Shown: piece by piece, positions 1-8,747 of the stretch
How the letters are laid out: each line of letters opens with the position of its first letter
Numbering within the stretch: position 1 is the first letter of the stretch
From: Planctomycetaceae bacterium
GTDB lineage: Bacteria; Planctomycetota; Planctomycetia; Pirellulales; Pirellulaceae
Length of the DNA stretch: 32,923 nucleotides
Reading direction: 5' to 3'
NCBI GenBank assembly: GCA_002724245.1
Contig: PBOG01000063.1
Location: 3,479-36,401, forward strand
Made by a program: the position numbers and the translations under genes
The notes under the pieces: generated by a model
Seen by the model: the letters and a program-made list of their open reading frames with translations, nothing else
Database searches by the model: none
What the model was told of the DNA's origin: nothing

Positions 1-551
1 AGGGTTGCCACTTTCCCTGCGGATCCCGAGAGATCGGCGTAGGTGATGGGCTCACCAGGGCGAGGCTGGCAGGGAAGTTCCCCTTCGGCTGCGATGGTGG
101 TGGCCTGGCCGATTTCCACGACCCGCATCCGGCCGGCCCCGGGGATGGTGAGTTCCTCTTCGATATCCAATTGGTCGGGATGGGGCAGGGTCGCCTGGCC
201 GGGTACTTTTTTCCGGAACGTCAGGGAGTAGTTCCCCTGATTTTCCGCGAGCCAGGCCCACGATTGGCCGTCGCGAAATGCCAGGTACCATTCATTCCAG
301 ATGCCGCCGGCCGCGTGCTCGATCTGGATGCGGCCGGTCACCACAAACGGTTTGCCGCGATGCGTTCCCTGCACACCTACGGCCAGGGGGGACGGAATGT
401 CCGTCACCTCGGCAACTTTGCCATAATCGTGAAAGTGGCCGTCGGCCCTTCCCACCAGGTTGTGGCAGCTGGCGCAGACCACCACCAGCGAATTGGCCAG
501 GTCGAATTCGACAGCGGCGCCACAACCAGGGCAGGCAGCTTCGATCCCCAT
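1..551 (-). CDS. DUF4178-domain protein, partial (C-terminus outside window)
   Basis: Reading the minus strand from 551 gives an open frame that continues past position 1 without a stop. It begins MGIEAACPGCG and has a zinc-ribbon-like pair of motifs, CPGC and CASC, separated by about 15 residues. These are followed by text typical of DUF4178: GRIQIEHAAGGIWNEWYLAF, then SWAWLAENQGNYSLTF. DUF4178 proteins are small, usually cytosolic proteins of unknown function. I prefer the ATG at 551 because a GAGGGAAG sequence lies just upstream and family members usually start right before the first CxxC. An in-frame ATG at 614 would add 21 residues but has no good ribosome binding site. The gene is divergent from the cytochrome gene starting at 803. 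I am fairly sure of the family; the function is unknown. Confidence 0.8.
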   Translation of the reverse strand, partial: MGIEAACPGCGAAVEFDLANSLVVVCASCHNLVGRADGHFHDYGKVAEVTDIPSPLAVGVQGTHRGKPFVVTGRIQIEHAAGGIWNEWYLAFRDGQSWAWLAENQGNYSLTFRKKVPGQATLPHPDQLDIEEELTIPGAGRMRVVEIGQATTIAAEGELPCQPRPGEPITYADLSGSAGKVAT

Positions 552-555
552 CCCG

Positions 556-563
556 CTTCCCTC
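556..563 (-). promoter_or_regulatory. Ribosome binding site choosing the DUF4178 start
   Basis: On the minus strand this reads GAGGGAAG and ends four bases before the ATG at 551. The alternative ATG at 614 has no comparable purine-rich motif, so this site favours the shorter protein. Confidence 0.5.
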
Positions 564-711
564 GCACGGTGAATCTTTGGTGCAAATCGGCGTAGGTTGC
601 CGGCGGTTTCCCATGACCTGACAGCCCTGCCGACAACGGTAGGAAAAAGGCAGGGCCCCGTCAACTTCGCCCGTCCGCACGATCGCCGTTTCTCCGGGCC
701 CGGTGGTCGAT

Positions 712-717
712 TAGAAT
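712..717 (+). promoter_or_regulatory. Possible -10 box for the first cytochrome operon
   Basis: TAGAAT lies about 85 bases upstream of the start at 803, in the 188-base divergent spacer between the DUF4178 gene and the cytochrome gene. No convincing -35 element is seen at the usual distance. This is a weak call based on one motif. Confidence 0.2.
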
Positions 718-802
718 AGCCAGCGTATTGGCGACTCACGTCAGGAAAACCAGGCAGCGTTGAGCCTGGCCCACTAGCATACCAACGTGGTGATGAGATC
801 TC

Positions 803-3800
803 ATGAAACGAATTGTCTGTCTGGTAGTGTGGTTTTGGTGCCTGGCGGCGGTGCGGGCAGAATCGGTTGATTTCGATCGCGATATTCTGCCGATCCTCAG
901 CAAGCATTGCTTTGCTTGCCATGGCCCGGATGCGAACCAACGGCAAGGCGACTTGCGACTGGATCGCCCAGGTGACCGCGTCACCGAGTTGCTTTCGTCC
1001 GCCGACCCTGCCTCTAGCGAATTGCTTGCACGGGTTCGGTCGGCTGACCCGCAGCGAAAGATGCCACCTCCCGACAGTGGATCTGCACTAGCACCCCGGG
1101 AAGTCGCGCTGCTGTCGCAGTGGGTATCTGAGGGAGGAGCGTATCGTGGCCACTGGGCATGGGAACGCCCGCGTCGCCCGGGCCTGCCGTTGGTGAACAG
1201 ACCGGAATGGACGCGGAACGAGATTGATCGTTTTGTCCTGGCCATGCTGGAACAACACGAAATGGCTCCGTCACCGGCTGCAGATCGGGTGACCTTGATC
1301 CGACGCGTCTCGCTTGATGTGCGCGGGTTGCCGCCAACACCGGCAGAGGTGCGACGCTTTGTGGAGGATCCAGCGAAAGATGCGTACGAGGCGATGGTGG
1401 GACGCATGCTGGCGTCCAAACAGTACGGCGAGCGGATGGCACAAGACTGGCTGGATTTGGCGCGGTATGGCGACACCAACGGGTATCACGCCGACAGCGA
1501 TCGGGAGATGTGGTTGTACCGTGATTACGTCATCAACGCGTTCAACGGAAACATGCCGTTTAACAGGTTTATCCTGGAAAACCTGGCGGGTGACTTGCTG
1601 CCCAACGCCACCGTCCAGTCGCAGATCGCATCCGGTTTCAACCGGAACGTGACATTCAACGAAGAGGGGGGCGCGGATCCCGACGAATTCTATGTCGCTT
1701 ACGCCATCGACCGGGCGAATACCACCGGGCAGGTGTTTCTCGGCATGACGTTCGGCTGCGCACAATGCCACGATCATAAATACGACCCGCTCAGCCAACG
1801 GGAGTATTACCAGTTTTACGCGTTCTTCAACAGCGTGCAGGGAGAGGTCGGAGCCGGCGGGCCGGGGGGGTTCCACAACAAACCACTCCCACCGTTGCTG
1901 GAGGTCAAAACACCTCAATACCTGTCGCGCGTCGAGACTGCGAAAACTGAGCATGAGGGCGTCGTGAAGCAATTGGCCGCGGCGAAAAGAGCGTTGCTGG
2001 CGGATACGGCTGGTTTTCAAAGCGCGTTGATGGACTGGGCGGCTGACCTCAGGGAAGGCCGACCGGCGGGCGTCACTGAGGAGGGGTTGATTCTTTGGCT
2101 TTCGGCCGACGATCTGGACGGAAACCGAATACCCGATGCCGACCAGCCAGGCTTTGCCGCTCCCTCTGTGGTTGGGACCTGGCATGACCGTTCGGGGAAT
2201 GGTCTCGACGCCATTGCGCACGGGACCCCGACGTATTCCAAAGCTGCGTTTAACGGGAAACCGGCAATTCGTTTGGATGGAGAAGATGATTTTCTGCGCA
2301 CGTTGGCAGGGGGTGAACGCCTCCAGCAAAACTTCACGATGTTGGTGGTTTTGCGACACGAGCACCTCGAAAATCAGCAAATGCTGCTCATGTGGGGTGT
2401 GGAACAGTCCGGTAAACGGCGCGGCATGTGGAAAGTGGGGACCAGTCAGTTTCTGGGTTTCAATGGTCACGGCGCAGACGTGGTTGGCAGCCAGAAACTG
2501 GTGACTGAGCGGCCACAGATTGCGGTGATCACCAAAGAGGGTGGCCAGCACCAGATACGTCTCTATCTGGACGGTCAGCCGGTGGGTGAGGGCAAACCGG
2601 CCTTGAATCCTTTTGAATTGCAGGCGCCGAACCCGGTCACGATCGGTGCGAATAACGGCGGTGGCGAATTGACTGCCGCGCAATTTGCGGAAGTCATGGT
2701 CTTCGATCGGCGGTTGGTGGACCGCGAGTTGGGGGCCCTGACGGGTTACCTGGCGGGGAAATACAACGTCTCGGCCAAATTCGAGGCCGTGCCGCCAGCA
2801 ATTCTGGCGATCGCCCGCGTGCCCCACGCCAACTGGGATTCTGCCCAGACCCAACAGATGGAAACGTTCTTCTCCGAGCAGGTCTATTTCACCGCGGACC
2901 CCAAGGTCGGAAAATTGACACGCCGCGAGGAGGAACTGGGGGCCATCGTGGCCAGTGCCACCAAGTCGGTTCCCACGACGATGGTAATGTTACAACAGGA
3001 GAAGGCAACTCCGGCGTACGTCTTGATGCGGGGTGACTTCCAGAATCCGGGTGAGCAAGTCACACCGGACGTTCCGGCGTTGTTCCCACCCATGGCGGAA
3101 GGGCAGCCCCGTAATCGCCTTGGATTGGCACGCTGGATGAGTGATCCACGGCATCCACTGGTTTCCCGAGTTGCGGTGAATCGCTACTGGAAGCAGTTGT
3201 TCGGTGTTGGATTGGTCAAGACGCTGGGTGACCTGGGCACACAGGGGGATCGACCCAGCCATCCGCGTTTGCTCGACTGGTTGGCTGTGGAATTCATCGA
3301 ATCCGGCTGGAATATCAAGCAGCTGCAGAAACGCATGTTGTTGTCCGCCACCTACCGACAGTCCGCGCGGCACACAGGTCGTTTTGAAACCATCGATCCG
3401 GAAAATCGATTTCTTTCCAGAGCGTCACGGTTTCGGCTTTCCGCGGAAGAGATTCGAGACAATGCGTTGGCGATTAGCGGTCTCTTGTCGGAGAAGATCG
3501 GTGGGCCCAGCGTCAAACCCTACCAGCCAGCGGATTACTACGCGGACAAGATTGGCCGAGGCTGGGATCAGAGTCGTGGCGAGGATCTGTACCGCCGCGG
3601 ACTGTATACCTATTGGCGGCGGACGACGGTCTATCCGACTTTCCAGATCTTTGATGCACCAAGTCGCGAGTTCTGCACGGTCAATCGCCCCCGGACAAAC
3701 ACCCCGCTGCAGGCCCTGGTGTTGCTGAATGACCCCACGTTTGTGGAAGCGGCACGCGTTTTCGGCCAGCGGATCATGTTGGCGGGAGGTGCAACGTTGG

Positions 3801-4048
3801 CAGAGAAACTGTCCTACGCGTTCGAACATGCAGTAGCCCGGTCACCGTCGGCGGCCGAACGACAGGCATTAGCGGAGATCTGGCAGCAACAAAAAACGCT
3901 GTACCAGCAGGAAAAAACAGCGGCCGCACAACTGGTTGGCCAGGGCGCCTCCGTGAAACCGGAAAACCTGGACACCGTTGAGCATGCCGCCTGGACGGCG
4001 CTGGCCAGTGTGTTGTTGAACCTGGATGAAACCATTACTCGCGAATAA
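803..4048 (+). CDS. Planctomycete cytochrome PSCyt1-DUF1549-LamG-DUF1553 protein
   Basis: This 1081-residue secreted protein has a Sec-type signal peptide (about residues 1-19, ending AVRA). A heme-binding CFACH motif follows at 36-40, with a possible axial Met in RKMPPP at 87; this is PSCyt1. DUF1549 spans about 135-345 and contains a second CxxCH (CAQCH, 319-323) followed by DHKYDP. A LamG/concanavalin-like module lies at about 425-655 (starts GLILWLSADDLDG). DUF1553 covers roughly 765-1075 (PLVSRVAVNRYW). The family is abundant in Planctomycetota and nearly always sits next to DUF1501. Its biochemical role is unproven; an exported redox protein linked to polymer breakdown is the usual suggestion. 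The stop overlaps the first possible start of the next gene as TAATG, so translation is likely coupled. The LamG module suggests binding of a glycan, but that is inference. Confidence 0.93.
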   Translation: MKRIVCLVVWFWCLAAVRAESVDFDRDILPILSKHCFACHGPDANQRQGDLRLDRPGDRVTELLSSADPASSELLARVRSADPQRKMPPPDSGSALAPREVALLSQWVSEGGAYRGHWAWERPRRPGLPLVNRPEWTRNEIDRFVLAMLEQHEMAPSPAADRVTLIRRVSLDVRGLPPTPAEVRRFVEDPAKDAYEAMVGRMLASKQYGERMAQDWLDLARYGDTNGYHADSDREMWLYRDYVINAFNGNMPFNRFILENLAGDLLPNATVQSQIASGFNRNVTFNEEGGADPDEFYVAYAIDRANTTGQVFLGMTFGCAQCHDHKYDPLSQREYYQFYAFFNSVQGEVGAGGPGGFHNKPLPPLLEVKTPQYLSRVETAKTEHEGVVKQLAAAKRALLADTAGFQSALMDWAADLREGRPAGVTEEGLILWLSADDLDGNRIPDADQPGFAAPSVVGTWHDRSGNGLDAIAHGTPTYSKAAFNGKPAIRLDGEDDFLRTLAGGERLQQNFTMLVVLRHEHLENQQMLLMWGVEQSGKRRGMWKVGTSQFLGFNGHGADVVGSQKLVTERPQIAVITKEGGQHQIRLYLDGQPVGEGKPALNPFELQAPNPVTIGANNGGGELTAAQFAEVMVFDRRLVDRELGALTGYLAGKYNVSAKFEAVPPAILAIARVPHANWDSAQTQQMETFFSEQVYFTADPKVGKLTRREEELGAIVASATKSVPTTMVMLQQEKATPAYVLMRGDFQNPGEQVTPDVPALFPPMAEGQPRNRLGLARWMSDPRHPLVSRVAVNRYWKQLFGVGLVKTLGDLGTQGDRPSHPRLLDWLAVEFIESGWNIKQLQKRMLLSATYRQSARHTGRFETIDPENRFLSRASRFRLSAEEIRDNALAISGLLSEKIGGPSVKPYQPADYYADKIGRGWDQSRGEDLYRRGLYTYWRRTTVYPTFQIFDAPSREFCTVNRPRTNTPLQALVLLNDPTFVEAARVFGQRIMLAGGATLAEKLSYAFEHAVARSPSAAERQALAEIWQQQKTLYQQEKTAAAQLVGQGASVKPENLDTVEHAAWTALASVLLNLDETITRE

Positions 4049-4083
4049 TGACGGGCAACGAACCGGTGCTCGGAGTGAATACC

Positions 4084-5484
4084 ATGGATGCATTGACACG
4101 TCGCAATTTCCTGAACCGAACGTCCCTGGGGCTGGGGGCGGTTGCCACAGCGTCGCTCCTGGCGGGCAGACCGACGCAGGCCGGCGCCGTAGAGGGGATA
4201 CGGGGGCCGCATTTTGCGCCGCGCGCCAAACGCGTAATCTACCTTCACATGTCAGGCGGACCGTCGCATCTGGAAACGTTTGACAACAAGCCGCAAATGC
4301 GTCCGCACCACGGCCAGGATCTGCCCAAAAGTGTGATCGGCAAACAGCGTTTGACCACGATGACGCGTGGGCAGGCGAAACTGCTGGTGGCCGCGAACCA
4401 GGAGACGTGGGGCCGATTTGGCGAGAGTGGGCAGGAGATGAATGTGGCTTTCAAGGAGATCTCGACCTTGGCGGACGAGATGTGCATTATCCGCAGCATT
4501 CACTCGACACCGATTAATCATGATCCGGCGGTCACTTTCCTGCAGACAGGAAGCCCGCTGTCGGGGCGGCCTTGTCTGGGCTCCTGGTTGAGTTACGGGT
4601 TGGGTAGTGAGAACCTTGACCTGCCAGAATTCGTCGTGTTGCTTTCCAACGGTGGGCAGCCGGTACCCTCGCGTTACTGGCACAACGGGTTTCTACCGAG
4701 CCGCCATCAAGGTGTTCAGTTCCAGTCCAAAGGCGATCCGGTGCTGTTTCTGTCCAATCCGGCCGGGATCAGTGGCACCAATCGCGCGCGGCTCGTGGGC
4801 GGCATCAATCGGCTGAATCGTTTGAAACAGTCGCAGATCGGTGATCCTGAAATTGAAGCGCGGATTAACGCTTACGAATTGGCTTACCGCATGCAATCGT
4901 CAGTTCCGGAATTGATGGATCTTTCCCGCGAGCCACAAGCCATCCTTGATCTGTATGGTGCGAAGCCTGGAATGGCGTCGTTCGCGAATAATTGCCTGTT
5001 GGCCAGGCGACTTGTGGAGCAGGGGGTACGCTTGATTCAGCTCTACGACCGCGGCTGGGACCATCACTCGGAGGTGACTGGAAACATCAAGTCCAAAATA
5101 TCCCAGGTTGATCGTCCTTGTGCCGCACTCGTCAAGGATCTGAAGCAACGGGGTTTGCTGGAAGATACGTTGATCGTGTGGGGTGGTGAATTCGGACGCA
5201 CCAGTTACGGTCAGGATCGTGGTAAAACGTTCGGGCGGGACCATCATCCCAATTGTTTTAGTGTGTGGCTTGCGGGAGGGGGCATTCGAGGTGGTGTGAC
5301 CTACGGTGCCACGGACGATTTCGGCTACAACGTGGCCGACAATCCGGTCGAAGTTCACGATCTGCATGCGACCATGCTGCATCTCCTGGGCCTGAACCAC
5401 GAAGCGCTCACGTATCGCTTCAAGGGACGCGAGTTTCGTCTCACGGATGTATCCGGTCGCGTGGTACGCGAACTGCTGGCGTGA
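4084..5484 (+). CDS. DUF1501 protein with Tat signal, partner of the first cytochrome
   Basis: DUF1501 proteins have an alkaline-phosphatase/sulfatase-like fold and are exported. This 466-residue copy begins MDALTRRNFLNRTSLGLGA, a twin-arginine signal, and carries the conserved WGGEFGRT (about residue 365) and GRDHHP (about 384) motifs. I chose the ATG at 4084 because GGAG lies eight bases upstream and the Tat motif then sits near the N-terminus. The ATG at 4048, which overlaps the previous stop, would add 12 residues and could be used by translational coupling. The pairing of DUF1553 then DUF1501 is the standard planctomycete arrangement. Substrate and activity are unknown. The next gene is convergent. 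Confidence 0.92.
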   Translation: MDALTRRNFLNRTSLGLGAVATASLLAGRPTQAGAVEGIRGPHFAPRAKRVIYLHMSGGPSHLETFDNKPQMRPHHGQDLPKSVIGKQRLTTMTRGQAKLLVAANQETWGRFGESGQEMNVAFKEISTLADEMCIIRSIHSTPINHDPAVTFLQTGSPLSGRPCLGSWLSYGLGSENLDLPEFVVLLSNGGQPVPSRYWHNGFLPSRHQGVQFQSKGDPVLFLSNPAGISGTNRARLVGGINRLNRLKQSQIGDPEIEARINAYELAYRMQSSVPELMDLSREPQAILDLYGAKPGMASFANNCLLARRLVEQGVRLIQLYDRGWDHHSEVTGNIKSKISQVDRPCAALVKDLKQRGLLEDTLIVWGGEFGRTSYGQDRGKTFGRDHHPNCFSVWLAGGGIRGGVTYGATDDFGYNVADNPVEVHDLHATMLHLLGLNHEALTYRFKGREFRLTDVSGRVVRELLA

Positions 5485-5496
5485 GCGTGCTCCCCG

Positions 5497-5517
5497 AGCG
5501 GACAACGCGTTGTCGCT
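5497..5517. terminator. Palindrome between convergent genes, possible bidirectional terminator
   Basis: GACAACGCGTTGTC at 5501-5514 is a perfect 14-base palindrome. AGC at 5497-5499 and GCT at 5515-5517 extend the stem after a one-base bulge at 5500. It lies in the 95-base gap between two convergent genes. There is no clear T-run on either strand, so a classical intrinsic terminator is not proven. Confidence 0.35.
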
Positions 5518-5579
5518 GACGCAGGCAGCAGGGCACGACACGGGAGGGTGGCGACGTTCGGAATACGGAGCCGTCGCTG

Positions 5580-8500
5580 CTAATCCTGCTGCTGCAGGGC
5601 GATAATGGCGTCGGCCAGGCGGCGGCGCCAACGGTTGTAGCCGGCTTTGGGAAGGTCACGCTGGGGCGAGACTCGGTCATAGTGTGTGCCGAGGCGATGT
5701 GGTGATGCCTTTCCTCCCAGAATTCCGGCCCGGTAGCCTGTTAACGTAATCTCACTGGTTACCGCGTCCAGGACGCCTTGTCCTGTGGCTGCGGCCTTGG
5801 GCCGTCCCCCCTTGCGACACCGTTCAATGGCCTGCCTCAGGGTCGCCAGATAGCGGTGGTCGTCGATTCCCTCCCGGACCGCTTCCCAGCCGATTGTGGG
5901 GATCAGGTCATCGGCCGTGGGACAGACAAAGGCGTAATGCAATTCGGTCGCGGAGAGGTTTTTTAGCGCTTTCTGCCAGCCGTCGCCGCCCGTGCTGCCA
6001 GGGTCGGAATAGGCCCATAACGCACTTCCCTTGATACCCGCTTTCCAGCAATACCAGCCGAAATAGAACCTCGCATTTTCCGCATCGACTGGCGCCAGAT
6101 TGCAATCATAGGACCAGAGGAGTTTTCCCATGCTCTCGGCTTGCTGGGCCATTTCGCGGCCAAACCCCGCGCCCGCTATCCAGATGTCGTACTGGGCGCC
6201 GAGTGCCTTGATCCCACTGGTACCGATTGCCGTGGTCGAGCGAACGCCGCGGTACTCAGGATGGTCCTGGCGAAATTGGTCAAGGATCTTGAAGAGACGC
6301 CTCGCGTTGTCCACCCGTTCCTGGTTACCCGGCTCGTCCTGTAAATACAGGGCGAGTTCCGGCCACATGCGGGCTTGTCCCAGGTCGAGAACGCGTTTCC
6401 ATTCCGCGGGACCCACTGCGTCGGCACCTAGCCAGATGGCCGGGACATCGGTGCGCATCAACTCGCTATCACGCAGTGCGCCCATGACGGAATCAAAAGG
6501 CAGCCCGTAGGGGTACAATGTCGCGGTGGTCATTCCGTGTTTCCGCATGTCGACGAACATCCGTTTGAGGTGCGATGTAGAGCGGAGTTCGGGCGGAACA
6601 CCCCAGGTCGGGAGGTACATGAAATACCCCATGCCGGGCGCCTGGCTCAACTGGATGGGCAACACTTCCACACGATAGGGAAGGGAGGCGATGGTGTTTT
6701 TGTTGGCGATGACCTGGAGTGTGGTCTCATACATGCCTGGTGGTGTGTTTGCGGGAACTTCGACGGTGATCCAGTACCGACGCGTGGTGTACCGTGGGAT
6801 ATCAAGTGGATTCGCTTTCTGCAGAAAACGCTCCATGTACATATGTGTTCGCGAGTCCATTTGTCTGCGCCATAACTCGGCGACGCGAAAGGTCACATGG
6901 TCGGCGGGGAGTTTGCCACCGTCGGGACCGGTCAGGTCGCCGGCCAGTGCAAGATGGACCTGGGAGAGCGCAGCCGCCTGCGCGCGGACCGAGACCGTTG
7001 CCGGTTCAAACTCGCCTGGCGTGGCAAAGAGCTCGATGCGATCAGAGGAATCTGCGGAGTGTGGCAAAGAGGTGTAGGTGCCCCGTCGCAGGTAGTCGCC
7101 AGCGAAAACCAGTGGTGTCTGATCCGCGGCCAAAGCGACATTGGTGTTGGCGCGGGGCGTGACATCGAGCGAGGCGTAATGCTTCAGGTGCCGCTCGAGC
7201 AGGAGGTCAGTTCCCTGGTGCGTCAAGCGTGAAAACAACGTTGGTTGGTGCAGCGATCCAACCAGCGGCGAGTAACTGCTGGCGGGTTGCGTCGGCAGGC
7301 CGCGGGCCACATTGAATTTCCAGTTGTGGCGATCCGCAGTGCCGAAGTGGGTCAGGGGCAACGCCAGTTCGAAGGTCCGTGTTGAGCCATCGGTGTGGAC
7401 CGCGGACTGCAGGCCGACGCAGTTCCAGTTAACCAGGCGCGCGAATCGAGTGAAACGTCCCGCGTTCGGCCCGGTCGTTTCCTGCTCATAAAGGATCTCC
7501 TGGTCAAGGAGGGAATTCGTGGCAGAAAACACGAGGTGGTAGTAGCGGTCGTGGTGACCGGTAAGAAAAAGTTCCAGACGGTCATCTGAGGTGATACGGG
7601 GATCGTCACGTCCACGGGTTTGCCCTGGTTCACGGGTGGTGGGTGTCAATGTCGTGCGGGCGGAAAGGTATAAATACGCTTGGTCGCGGCAGACCCGTAG
7701 GCGCGTGTCGTCGGTGGCTGGGCTGGTGTCGTAGTTGGTCTGCAACAGCGGCGGGAGGGAGGACGTGTGCTGCCAGCAGTCATCGCGAAGCAGGCCGTCA
7801 ATGACAGGCGGCCTGCCCGTTGTGGCGATTTTGTGCGCTGCGTTGAAACGCTGGTTTCCGTGGTGGAACAATCCCTTGACCTGGCTTGCATCAAGGGACG
7901 TCTTGAGGAGAAATGCGCCTCCCATCATCCCTTCGAAATGACCGTTTCCAAGCCAGCAGCCCAGCTGCAAACCAGTGGTACCCTTGTAACTGACTCGTAG
8001 GTCGCCGGGAATCGTCCGTTGCGTAAAGACCTTGCCGTCTAGGTACAGGGTCTGTTTGCCATCGCCCACACTCGCGACCGCGTGGTGCCATGCCCCGTTG
8101 GGTATGTGCTGCGCGCTATTGCCGTTGTGGTACAGCTTGTCGTTGACGCCTTTGGCGTCGACGTACATGGACATCGAATCCCCATAGTAATAGAGACCGC
8201 AACCCGTAAAAGTACCACCGTTTTTGAGCAGGTAGACGGCGTTGTTCCGGGAGCTGGTCGTACGGAACCAGACACCAAACGTATAGGGTGGTTGTACGTG
8301 CAACGCGGCTGCGTCAGGGACCGCGACGTAGTCCCGCTGGGCGCGGCGAAATCGCAGGGCGCTTCCCCAGGGGCCCTTGACCCAGGTGGCGCCAATCAGT
8401 TTTCCATCGTGCCCATTTCCACTGATGTCACGCAACATACCGGGCGCGGGGTTGGCAAAATCCCAGATTGCGATGACCTGGTCAGCATGGTCCGTTATTC

Positions 8501-8591
8501 GATTCCCGGCCGTTTGCGCGGGCGTCGTCGTGGATGGCAATGCGAGCGCCAAAAGTGGCAGGAGAACATGGGCGCGTGTCGTGGGTGGCAT
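5580..8591 (-). CDS. Secreted LamG / CBM9-like / GH123-type (DUF4091) glycoside hydrolase
   Basis: This 1003-residue protein opens with a signal peptide (about residues 1-28). A LamG module follows at about 35-245 (IWDFANPAPG to the WLGNGHFEG region). Next is a CBM9/DOMON-like beta-sandwich at about 250-440, recognisable from PPVIDGLLRDDCW and DDRLELFLTG. The C-terminal half (about 520-960) resembles the DUF4091/GH123 region: a beta-sandwich, then a TIM-barrel-like part with LALYLQDEPG. The adjacent Asp752-Glu753 matches the Asp-Glu pair that GH123 N-acetylhexosaminidases use for substrate-assisted catalysis. LLWSYDCN and a C-terminal helical DDHRYLATL segment also fit DUF4091. Start choice: GGAGA lies just upstream of the ATG. 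Hexosaminidase activity is inference; the fold assignment is more secure. It is divergent from the gene at 8748. Confidence 0.85.
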   Translation of the reverse strand: MPPTTRAHVLLPLLALALPSTTTPAQTAGNRITDHADQVIAIWDFANPAPGMLRDISGNGHDGKLIGATWVKGPWGSALRFRRAQRDYVAVPDAAALHVQPPYTFGVWFRTTSSRNNAVYLLKNGGTFTGCGLYYYGDSMSMYVDAKGVNDKLYHNGNSAQHIPNGAWHHAVASVGDGKQTLYLDGKVFTQRTIPGDLRVSYKGTTGLQLGCWLGNGHFEGMMGGAFLLKTSLDASQVKGLFHHGNQRFNAAHKIATTGRPPVIDGLLRDDCWQHTSSLPPLLQTNYDTSPATDDTRLRVCRDQAYLYLSARTTLTPTTREPGQTRGRDDPRITSDDRLELFLTGHHDRYYHLVFSATNSLLDQEILYEQETTGPNAGRFTRFARLVNWNCVGLQSAVHTDGSTRTFELALPLTHFGTADRHNWKFNVARGLPTQPASSYSPLVGSLHQPTLFSRLTHQGTDLLLERHLKHYASLDVTPRANTNVALAADQTPLVFAGDYLRRGTYTSLPHSADSSDRIELFATPGEFEPATVSVRAQAAALSQVHLALAGDLTGPDGGKLPADHVTFRVAELWRRQMDSRTHMYMERFLQKANPLDIPRYTTRRYWITVEVPANTPPGMYETTLQVIANKNTIASLPYRVEVLPIQLSQAPGMGYFMYLPTWGVPPELRSTSHLKRMFVDMRKHGMTTATLYPYGLPFDSVMGALRDSELMRTDVPAIWLGADAVGPAEWKRVLDLGQARMWPELALYLQDEPGNQERVDNARRLFKILDQFRQDHPEYRGVRSTTAIGTSGIKALGAQYDIWIAGAGFGREMAQQAESMGKLLWSYDCNLAPVDAENARFYFGWYCWKAGIKGSALWAYSDPGSTGGDGWQKALKNLSATELHYAFVCPTADDLIPTIGWEAVREGIDDHRYLATLRQAIERCRKGGRPKAAATGQGVLDAVTSEITLTGYRAGILGGKASPHRLGTHYDRVSPQRDLPKAGYNRWRRRLADAIIALQQQD

Positions 8592-8674
8592 GCGGGTCTC
8601 CGGCAGGCAAAATGGTGCGGGATTTCAGCCATTGACGACCCGCCATTGTAACGGATAAGGCGGGAGCAGTTTGG

Positions 8675-8680
8675 TACAAT
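8675..8680 (+). promoter_or_regulatory. Possible -10 box upstream of the beta-propeller gene
   Basis: TACAAT sits inside GGTACAATGCG (8673-8683), 67 bases upstream of the start at 8748. The same 11 bases occur at 13415-13425 upstream of another gene, which supports a promoter role. No good -35 box is visible. Confidence 0.35.
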
Positions 8681-8747
8681 GCGGAACACTTGAATCTGCC
8701 GGATACAACGTTCATCCATTGCATCACACTACTTGGGGGCTGGCATT

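Noticed and set aside
1271-2854. 527-codon open frame opposite the first cytochrome gene
   Set aside because: It is antisense to the DUF1549/LamG coding region, which has strong domain matches. Long antisense frames are expected in GC-rich coding sequence.
6508-6518. Third copy of a GGTACAAT-like promoter motif
   Set aside because: GGGGTACAATGTCG lies inside the GH123-like coding region, with no gene start downstream, so it is taken as chance.
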